This document shows, in pieces, positions 6,838-12,198 of a stretch of DNA of 12,198 nt; position 1 is the stretch's first letter; each line of letters starts with the position of its first letter. The translations under genes were made by a program, and so were the position numbers. Location of the stretch: NCBI GenBank assembly GCA_902615165.1, contig CACMNZ010000019.1:1-12198 (forward strand), written 5' to 3'. The notes under the pieces were generated by a model that saw only the letters and a list, made by a program, of their open reading frames with translations, had not been told where the DNA came from and did not search any database. The stretch is from an uncultured Prochlorococcus sp. (GTDB taxonomy: Bacteria > Cyanobacteriota > Cyanobacteriia > PCC-6307 > Cyanobiaceae).

Positions 6838-7962
6838 ATGGCTGATTTTTACCAAATACTTGGAGTTTCAAGAGATGCTGATGCTGATACCTTAAAAAGG
6901 GCTTATAGAAAATTAGCAAGACAATACCATCCTGACGTTAATAAAGAACCTGGTGCGGAAGATAAATTTAAAGAAATTGGTAAGGCTTACGAAGCATTAG
7001 CTGATCCTGAAACTAGAGCAAGATATGACCAATTTGGAGAGGCTGGCCTTGGAGGCGCAGCTGGAATGCCTGATATGGGAGATATGGGTGGTTTTGCAGA
7101 TTTATTTGAAACTTTTTTTAATGGCTTTGGGGGGCAAAATCCACAAGGCGGACGAACACAAAGAAGAGGTCCTCAACAAGGAGATGATCTAAGGTATGAC
7201 CTTAATGTTGACTTTAAAGATGCAATTTTTGGCCAGCAAAGAGAAATTAAAATTCCTCATTTGGAGACATGTGAAGTCTGCAGGGGAACAGGTGCAAAAT
7301 CAGGAACCGGACCCAAAACTTGTTCAACCTGTGGCGGAAGTGGACAAGTTAGAAGAGCTACAAGAACACCTTTTGGTAATTTCACACAAGTAGCTGAATG
7401 TCCTTCATGTAATGGGGCTGGTCAGATAATTGTAGATCCATGTGTAACTTGCGGTGGTAACGGAGTAAAGCAAGTCAGAAAAAAATTAAGAATTAATATT
7501 CCTGCAGGAGTTGATACTGGCACAAAATTAAGAGTCTCTGGAGAGGGAAATGTTGGTTTGAAAGGGGGCCCACCTGGAGATCTTTATGTTTTTATAAAGG
7601 TTAAGAATGATTCAAAACTTAAAAGAGATGGTGTAACTATTTATTCAGAAATAGCAGTGAGTTATTTACAGGCTATTTTAGGTGACACTGTAAAAATCAC
7701 TACAGTTGATGGAGATGTTAATTTAAAAATTCCAAGTGGTACGCAGCCAAATACAACTCTTTCACTTGAGAATAAAGGGGTACCAAGACTTGGCAATCCT
7801 GTTGCAAGAGGAAATCATGAAGTCTTAGTAAAAGTAAAATTACCAACTCGTATAACCGATGTAGAACGAGAGCTTTTAGAGGGTTTAGCTTCTCAATATT
7901 CAGATAAAAATATTAATTCCAGTAGTGGACTTTTTAGTAAATTATTTGGTAAAGAATCTTAA
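6838..7962 (+). CDS. dnaJ: DnaJ, type I Hsp40 co-chaperone
   Basis: DnaJ delivers unfolded proteins to DnaK and stimulates its ATPase. All type I parts are present in 374 residues: a J domain (1-68) with HPD at 31-33; a Gly/Phe-rich linker (about 68-115, e.g. [16 protein letters not shown]); four CxxCxGxG zinc repeats with Cys pairs 145/148, 162/165, 188/191 and 202/205; and two C-terminal substrate-binding domains (about 215-350) with LRVSGEGN and [10 protein letters not shown]. No repeat has lost a Cys, so both zinc sites should form. It follows grpE by 29 bp and its TAA overlaps the ATG of the TusA-like gene by one base (TAATG at 7960-7964), which suggests translational coupling. Confidence 0.97.
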   Translation: MADFYQILGVSRDADADTLKRAYRKLARQYHPDVNKEPGAEDKFKEIGKAYEALADPETRARYDQFGEAGLGGAAGMPDMGDMGGFADLFETFFNGFGGQNPQGGRTQRRGPQQGDDLRYDLNVDFKDAIFGQQREIKIPHLETCEVCRGTGAKSGTGPKTCSTCGGSGQVRRATRTPFGNFTQVAECPSCNGAGQIIVDPCVTCGGNGVKQVRKKLRINIPAGVDTGTKLRVSGEGNVGLKGGPPGDLYVFIKVKNDSKLKRDGVTIYSEIAVSYLQAILGDTVKITTVDGDVNLKIPSGTQPNTTLSLENKGVPRLGNPVARGNHEVLVKVKLPTRITDVERELLEGLASQYSDKNINSSSGLFSKLFGKES

Positions 7963-8192
7963 TGACTTCCTTAAAGCATTTGGATCTTAAATCTGTCCCA
8001 TGTCCTTTAAATGTTGTCAAAATTAAATTGGCTTTGGAGAAGTTATCTAAAAATGAACAACTTATTGTTGAACTAGATAAAGGTGAACCAGAAGAAATGG
8101 TATTAAATAATTTAAAAGAGATGGGATGTTTGTTCAAACAAATCAAAGAAAATGAAAAATTTATAAAAATTAAAATATTGAATGAAAACTAA
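7962..8192 (+). CDS. TusA/SirA-family small protein with CPLN motif
   Basis: This 76-residue protein has the TusA/SirA fold pattern: a beta strand (LDLKSVPCP), a helix (LNVVKIKLALEKL), a strand (LIVELDKGEPEEMVLNNLKEMG) and a last strand (KFIKIKIL). TusA proteins carry sulfur on a Cys as persulfide, for example for tRNA 2-thiouridine. The Cys (14) and its Pro (15) are present, but the usual CPxP second proline is Asn (CPLN). Sulfur transfer is therefore plausible but the exact role is uncertain. It overlaps dnaJ by one base and the rsgA start by 11 bases, so the three are probably translated from one message. No tusBCDE or mnmA gene is nearby. Confidence 0.82.
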   Translation: MTSLKHLDLKSVPCPLNVVKIKLALEKLSKNEQLIVELDKGEPEEMVLNNLKEMGCLFKQIKENEKFIKIKILNEN

Positions 8193-9099
8193 TAGTAAAT
8201 ATTTAGGTTTAGTTACGAAAAAATTTAATGATTTTCTTTTAGTTGATATAAAAAATCAAGAAAACTCTTTAAATAACGAGAAATTTTTATGTAAGGTTAA
8301 GAAGTCTATAAATTTCAAGGATCAATTAATTTACGTTGGAGACGAAGTAGTAATTGAAAAAATTGATTTTAAAAGTAAACGTGCAGTAATAACAGGTCTA
8401 ATAAAAAGAAAAAATCTTTTAGTTAGACCCTCAGTTGCAAATATTTCTAACATATACGTTACTTTTTCCGTTGAAGAACCAGAGTTAAATTTATCTCAAG
8501 TTAATAGGTTTTTGATATCAGCAGAATCTATGGGAGTTGAAGTCTCATTAGTTTTGACAAAGTGTGATTTAATTTCTCATAAAAGAAAATCATATTTATT
8601 CGATAAATTTGAGAAATGGGGTTACCAAGTAATAACTTTAAATCTACAGAAATCTGATTGCTTTAAAAATTTAGTAGCCGGGTTAAAGCAAAAGGAATGT
8701 TCAATTTTTATGGGTCCTTCCGGAGTTGGCAAAACTACTTTGCTAAATATGATTATTCCAAGTCTTCAAAATAGTACTTCTCCGGTTTCCAATAAAATTA
8801 AGAGAGGTAAAAACACTACTCGAAATGTTGAGTTGTTTTCTTTATCAAATCAAAGTTATATTGTGGACACTCCTGGTTTTAATATGCAACCTCTAGAGGT
8901 TGATATTAAGTTGTTACCAAATCTCTATTCAGAAATATATAAACAGGTAATCGAAGAAGGAATTAAGTGTAAATTTCGTAACTGCTTACATTTAAACGAT
9001 GAGGGATGTAATTTAAATAAATCTTTCGAAAGATATTCTTTTTATAAAGAGATGATTGAGTCTTCTAAGAGTCACTATTGTCAAAACCAGGAAGATTAA
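8182..9099 (+). CDS. rsgA: RsgA (YjeQ), circularly permuted GTPase for 30S ribosome assembly
   Basis: RsgA binds the late 30S subunit and uses GTP hydrolysis to check the decoding site and release assembly factors. In 305 residues it shows an N-terminal OB-fold (about 5-75) and then GTPase motifs in permuted order: G4 TKCD (126-129), G1 GPSGVGKTT (178-186), G2 region KRGKNTTR (207-214), G3 DTPG (229-232). The C-terminal zinc site has C263, C268, H270 and C276 (CKFRNCLH...GC). The order G4-G1-G3 is diagnostic of this family. The start ATG lies inside the end of the TusA-like gene (11-base overlap). The final 35 bases overlap the end of the opposite-strand YbaB gene. Confidence 0.96.
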   Translation: MKTNSKYLGLVTKKFNDFLLVDIKNQENSLNNEKFLCKVKKSINFKDQLIYVGDEVVIEKIDFKSKRAVITGLIKRKNLLVRPSVANISNIYVTFSVEEPELNLSQVNRFLISAESMGVEVSLVLTKCDLISHKRKSYLFDKFEKWGYQVITLNLQKSDCFKNLVAGLKQKECSIFMGPSGVGKTTLLNMIIPSLQNSTSPVSNKIKRGKNTTRNVELFSLSNQSYIVDTPGFNMQPLEVDIKLLPNLYSEIYKQVIEEGIKCKFRNCLHLNDEGCNLNKSFERYSFYKEMIESSKSHYCQNQED

Positions 9100-9415
9100 G
9101 ATTTAATCCACCAGTTAAATCATTCATCCTTTCTTTCATAGTTGTAGTTGATAATTCATGAGCTTTTTGAATAGCTTGTAAAATATTTTGCTCTATTTGT
9201 TCTTTATTTGCATTTAAGATATTTTCTTGAACTTCTACCTTTAAAGGAAGCTGGTTTCCACTTATCCAAACTTTTATCATCTCATCATCACTTTTGCCTT
9301 CAATCTCCATATTTTCAAGTTCATCTTGTAATTTTTGAGCATCTTGCTGAATTTGTTTAGCTTTTTTAAAAGCTTCTGTAAGTTGCCCAAAGTTAGGAAG
9401 TCCAAAACCCGCCAT
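9065..9415 (-). CDS. YbaB/EbfC family nucleoid-associated protein
   Basis: This is a 116-residue member of the small YbaB/EbfC family, whose dimers bind DNA and are often encoded beside recR or dnaX. The N-terminus [12 protein letters not shown] is followed by a long helix ([26 protein letters not shown], charged, Gln-rich), a short beta region ([18 protein letters not shown]) and a second long helix, the usual order. The tail [10 protein letters not shown] is typical of cyanobacterial copies. It is the last gene of the murC-murB-ybaB run, 17 bp after murB. Its last 35 bases are antisense to the end of rsgA. A role in DNA binding is inferred from the family only; here it sits with cell-wall genes, not recR. 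Confidence 0.9.
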   Translation of the reverse strand: MAGFGLPNFGQLTEAFKKAKQIQQDAQKLQDELENMEIEGKSDDEMIKVWISGNQLPLKVEVQENILNANKEQIEQNILQAIQKAHELSTTTMKERMNDLTGGLNLNLPGFDNSDS

Positions 9416-9432
9416 TTTGTAAAAACGTTTCT

Positions 9433-10326
9433 TTAATTAGGATAGTCAAAACCAATCATTCTTACTTCCGGTTGCAAATAAATCCCTTTGTTTTGTAGTA
9501 CTTTTTGTTGAATTACTGTTATTAATTCATAAATATCTTTTGAACTTGCTGAAGAAGTGTTAATTATAAAATTTGAATGCATTGTAGAAATTTCAGCACC
9601 ACCAATTTTAAATCCCTTTAAACCCATATCATCAATTAATTTTGCTGCATAATTATTTTTAGGATTTTTAAAAACACTTCCAAAACTTGGTTGATGATAT
9701 GGTTGAGTTTCTGTTCTTAATTTAAGGTTATTTTTGGTTGTTTGAATTAATTTTTCTAGATTTCCATTAGGTTCAAAATGTAATTTTGCACTAATAATTG
9801 TTAAATCATTTCTTTGAAAAGAGCTAAATCTATACTCAAAATTGATATCTTTTTTTTCAATTTCAAGTTTTTCATGAGTTTTATTATTTATAACTTTTAC
9901 GGAAATAAGATTTTTTGCTAGCGATAAATTACCTGTGCCAGCATTCATATAAATTGCTCCTCCTAATGTCCCTGGAATTCCTACAGCCCATTCCCCTCCT
10001 TGTAATCCATTTTTAGCAAGAGAATTAGATAATGTTGGGAGCATTACACCTGCTTCCGCTTCAACAATTCCTGAATATGGCTCTATCTTTAGTGATTTCA
10101 ATTTTTTTGTACAAACAACTAAGCCCTTTATGAAAATATTATTTATTAATAGATTTGAACCTGCGCCAATTATTTGACATCTTCGTTTGTTTAAATTTGC
10201 CCATTTTATTAGATAAGAAAGCGCTTCAACGCATCTTGGCTCAGCAAAATATTCAGCTACTCCTCCCACTTTTATAGTTGTATAACTACTTAAATTAAAG
10301 TTTTCAGAAAAATATTTTTTATTCAT
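9433..10326 (-). CDS. murB: UDP-N-acetylenolpyruvoylglucosamine reductase MurB
   Basis: This FAD enzyme reduces enolpyruvyl-UDP-GlcNAc with NADPH to UDP-N-acetylmuramate, the substrate needed by MurC. At 297 residues it has the FAD domain motifs YTTIKVGG (15-22), GAGSNLLI (54-61) and [15 protein letters not shown] (116-130). The substrate domain carries YRFSSFQ (165-171), GSVFKNP with the catalytic Ser 217, and [10 protein letters not shown] with the conserved Glu 287. The length and the GSVFKNP form fit the shorter type II MurB rather than the E. coli type. The ATG at 10326 follows the murC stop after three bases, so translation is probably coupled. Confidence 0.96.
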   Translation of the reverse strand: MNKKYFSENFNLSSYTTIKVGGVAEYFAEPRCVEALSYLIKWANLNKRRCQIIGAGSNLLINNIFIKGLVVCTKKLKSLKIEPYSGIVEAEAGVMLPTLSNSLAKNGLQGGEWAVGIPGTLGGAIYMNAGTGNLSLAKNLISVKVINNKTHEKLEIEKKDINFEYRFSSFQRNDLTIISAKLHFEPNGNLEKLIQTTKNNLKLRTETQPYHQPSFGSVFKNPKNNYAAKLIDDMGLKGFKIGGAEISTMHSNFIINTSSASSKDIYELITVIQQKVLQNKGIYLQPEVRMIGFDYPN

Positions 10327-10329
10327 AAA

Positions 10330-11751
10330 TTAGTTATCTATCTTAATTATTTTTTCATTTAAAATTGACCATAAATTATGACAATCACCAGCTCCCATAT
10401 TCAAAATTAAATCTCCTTTTTGAGTTAATTCGTAAAAATTTTTTGTAACTTCATAATAATTATTTATGTAACTTACCTTTTTATTTTTTTTATAAATCAA
10501 ATCAGTGATAATTGTCGAAGTAATTTTATCTTCGTTTCCTTCACCAGCTCCATAAATACTGGTTACATAAATAACATCTGCTTTTGATAATTCTTCAGCG
10601 AATTCTTTATTAAATTGTTTTACTCTAGAGTATCTATGAGGTTGAAATATAACTATTAATCTACTTTGTTTATATTCATTATTATATTTTTGCTGAATTA
10701 ATAATCTTCCTAATTTAATCGTCTCTTTTATTTCGTTTGGGTGATGTGCATAATCATCATATAAATTTCTTTCATCTATTTGGCCTCTAAATTCAAATCT
10801 TTTTTTTGGGAGTTTCAGATGTTTTATATTCTTCTTAATTTCTATAAAATCTACTCCTATCATTCTTGAAGCTGCTATTGCTGCGGTAATGTTAGATAGA
10901 TTGTGTAATCCTGGAATTGGAATATTTAAACTACTAACGAAATTTTCATTTTCATAATATTTTCCAATTGTATACTTTGAATTAATTTCAGTCGGAATTA
11001 TTGAATAAGCTACGCTTTTAGTCGTAGTGTTTGACCACTTAAAATCAGAATAAAAATTATTTCTAGAGGTTTCACAATCAAAATTAAGTAGTAATTTTCT
11101 AGAGTTTTTAGCAAAGCTTTTAAAAGAAGATATGACTTCATTTAAATTAGAAAAGTGATCGCAATGATCAAAATCAATGTTATTGATTATTGCGATATCA
11201 GACTTATATTTGTTAATTGTCCCATCAGATTCATCAACTTCAGCTACTAAGTATTTAGTATTTTCTAAATGACAATTAGAGTTGTAAATAGGAATTATTC
11301 CTCCAGTTATTGAAGAAGAATTATGTGTACATAACTCAAGTATTGTAGATAGAAATGTACTGGTTGATGTTTTTCCGTGGCTGCCGGCTACCGCCAATGT
11401 AGTATAAGTACGCATTAGCATTGCAAGTATCTCTGAACGATGTTTTATTGATAAATTTTTTTTTCTACAGTAAAAAAATTCTTCATTTTCTGGCTTGATC
11501 GCGGAGCTTACAACAAAATTAATCAATTTGTTGGAAAATTTTGAAATAACAAATTCAATATTTTGTCTAATTTGAGAAGTAAAGATTATTACACCTAATT
11601 TCTCCAATTTTTTAGTTTCATCGTTTTTAACCAAATCAGATCCTGAAACTGAACAACCTTTTTTGAGTAAAGCTATTGCTAATGCTGACATCCCAATACC
11701 TCCAATCCCAATAAAATGAAAATGACTTTTCAATAGTAAATTCTTATCCAA
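10330..11751 (-). CDS. murC: UDP-N-acetylmuramate--L-alanine ligase MurC
   Basis: MurC is a cytosolic ATP-dependent ligase that adds the first amino acid, L-Ala, to UDP-MurNAc. In 473 residues it has the N-terminal nucleotide-sugar binding motif GIGGIGMSALA (15-25), the ATP loop GSHGKTST (123-130), EVDESDG (171-177), the NNIDFDHCDHF metal/active-site region (190-200), the PGLHNLSN segment, and the C-terminal YDDYAHHPNEI and FQPHRYSR motifs that distinguish MurC from MurD, E and F. Translation appears to start at TTG 11751: the codon two before it is TAA, and the glycine-rich loop begins at residue 15, so there is no room for a later start. It leads the murC-murB-ybaB operon, and its promoter must lie in the spacer shared with gap2. 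Confidence 0.95.
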   Translation of the reverse strand: MDKNLLLKSHFHFIGIGGIGMSALAIALLKKGCSVSGSDLVKNDETKKLEKLGVIIFTSQIRQNIEFVISKFSNKLINFVVSSAIKPENEEFFYCRKKNLSIKHRSEILAMLMRTYTTLAVAGSHGKTSTSTFLSTILELCTHNSSSITGGIIPIYNSNCHLENTKYLVAEVDESDGTINKYKSDIAIINNIDFDHCDHFSNLNEVISSFKSFAKNSRKLLLNFDCETSRNNFYSDFKWSNTTTKSVAYSIIPTEINSKYTIGKYYENENFVSSLNIPIPGLHNLSNITAAIAASRMIGVDFIEIKKNIKHLKLPKKRFEFRGQIDERNLYDDYAHHPNEIKETIKLGRLLIQQKYNNEYKQSRLIVIFQPHRYSRVKQFNKEFAEELSKADVIYVTSIYGAGEGNEDKITSTIITDLIYKKNKKVSYINNYYEVTKNFYELTQKGDLILNMGAGDCHNLWSILNEKIIKIDN

Positions 11752-11944
11752 TGTTTATCTTTTACTAAAATCAAAATAACTTCTAGGTAAAATTTTGCTA
11801 TTTTTTCTTAAAAAAAAAATGTTTTTTTTCTTGAATTAATACAAAACTAGACTTATTTGCTTAATAAATCAAAAAAACCTTACGTTATTGCACAAAATTC
11901 AGTATGATCAGCAACTTAGGTTAATCATTTAGAAATTATTAGTT
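11752..11944. promoter_or_regulatory. Divergent murC / gap2 promoter region
   Basis: This 193-bp spacer must hold the promoters of both the murC operon (leftward) and gap2 (rightward). The only box I would name is TATGAT at 11903-11908, a good -10 for gap2 that would start transcription near 11915 and leave a leader of about 30 bases. No clear -35 lies at the expected distance. The middle has a run of ten A (11810-11819), TG, and eight T (11822-11829), flanked by two copies of TTTTTTCTT (11801-11809 and 11824-11832). I see no clear NtcA-type palindrome. The murC promoter could not be placed. Confidence 0.5.
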
Positions 11945-12198
11945 ATGACTTTGCGTGTTGCAATTAACGGCTTTGGCAGAATTGGTCGAAACTTTATGCG
12001 TTGTTGGCTTAGTAGAGGGGCTTACACCAATATTGAAGTAGTCGGAATTAACGTTACCTCAGATCCTAAGACTAATGCTCATCTATTAAAGTATGACTCA
12101 GTTCTTGGTCAACTTGATGGTGTTGATATTCAATATACTGATGATACTTTCGTAATTAATAACAAGACTATTAAATGTTTCTCTGATAGAAACCCAAT
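11945..12198 (+). CDS. gap2: Glyceraldehyde-3-phosphate dehydrogenase, Gap2 type (3' end outside window)
   Basis: These are the first 84 codons of a GAPDH. The N-terminus MTLRVAINGFGRIGRNFMRC holds the dinucleotide-binding GFGRIGR loop (9-15). The segment NAHLLKYDSVLGQL and the KTIKCFSDRNP end follow the family order. The form matches cyanobacterial Gap2, the NADP/NAD-using enzyme of the Calvin cycle and gluconeogenesis, related to plastid GapA/B. After GIN (34-36) the residue is Val, where strictly NAD-dependent enzymes usually have Asp, in line with NADP use. The active-site Cys and the rest of the gene are beyond the window. The ATG at 11945 follows a leader of about 30 bases with a TATGAT box. 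Confidence 0.95.
   Translation, partial: MTLRVAINGFGRIGRNFMRCWLSRGAYTNIEVVGINVTSDPKTNAHLLKYDSVLGQLDGVDIQYTDDTFVINNKTIKCFSDRNP

Noticed and set aside
7196..7393. Open frame of 65 codons on the + strand
   Set aside because: It is a shifted frame within the dnaJ zinc-finger region; the dnaJ frame keeps all eight cysteines.
7934..8146. Open frame of 70 codons on the - strand
   Set aside because: It is antisense to the TusA-like gene and the end of dnaJ, with no motif; the + strand gene has a family match and coupled overlaps.

Overview
The window is a dense stretch of a very AT-rich, streamlined chromosome. It almost certainly comes from a picocyanobacterium of the high-light Prochlorococcus type. 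Three things point there: the low GC content with short or overlapping gene junctions; the cyanobacterial family members (a Gap2-type GAPDH starting MTLRVAINGFGRIGRN, a short glycine-rich RRM protein, a CPLN-variant TusA-like protein); and the gene order ftsY - rsbU-like phosphatase - argH - rbp - dus - msrB - grpE - dnaJ - tusA-like - rsgA - ybaB - murB - murC - gap2. From memory this is the order near the dnaN end of Prochlorococcus genomes; I could not check this by search.

Layout. Positions 1-1035 hold the 3' part of ftsY (start outside the window). Next, on the + strand, come a GAF-like/PP2C (RsbU/SpoIIE) phosphatase (1103-2446), argH (2509-3888) and an RRM RNA-binding protein (4003-4497). 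The RRM gene follows a 114-bp leader that contains a hairpin plus T-run. A DusA-type tRNA dihydrouridine synthase lies on the - strand (4494-5498), tail to tail with the RRM gene. It is head to head, only 21 bp apart, with msrB (5520-6014). A + strand run follows: grpE (6089-6808), dnaJ (6838-7962), a TusA/SirA-like gene (7962-8192) and rsgA (8182-9099), the last three joined by overlaps. On the - strand, murC (11751-10330), murB (10326-9433) and a YbaB/EbfC protein (9415-9065) form one operon whose end overlaps the end of rsgA by 35 bp. A 193-bp divergent spacer separates murC from the partial gap2 (11945 to the window end).

How the genes relate. Most are core housekeeping functions: membrane targeting (FtsY), arginine synthesis (ArgH), tRNA modification (Dus), methionine repair (MsrB), the DnaK co-chaperones (GrpE, DnaJ), 30S subunit maturation (RsgA), peptidoglycan precursor synthesis (MurC then MurB) and photosynthetic/glycolytic carbon metabolism (Gap2). 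GrpE and DnaJ are functional partners, as are MurC and MurB. The TusA-like gene is tied by position to dnaJ and rsgA without an obvious biochemical link.

I found no mobile element, CRISPR array, tRNA or rRNA, and no gene cassette that looks like a new defence or biosynthetic system. The most interesting non-coding signal is the leader of the RRM gene. It has two mutually exclusive hairpins, one followed by seven T, and a nine-codon open frame whose stop codon forms the terminator loop. The most interesting protein features are the Tat-like N-terminus of MsrB and the altered active-site motif of the TusA-like protein.
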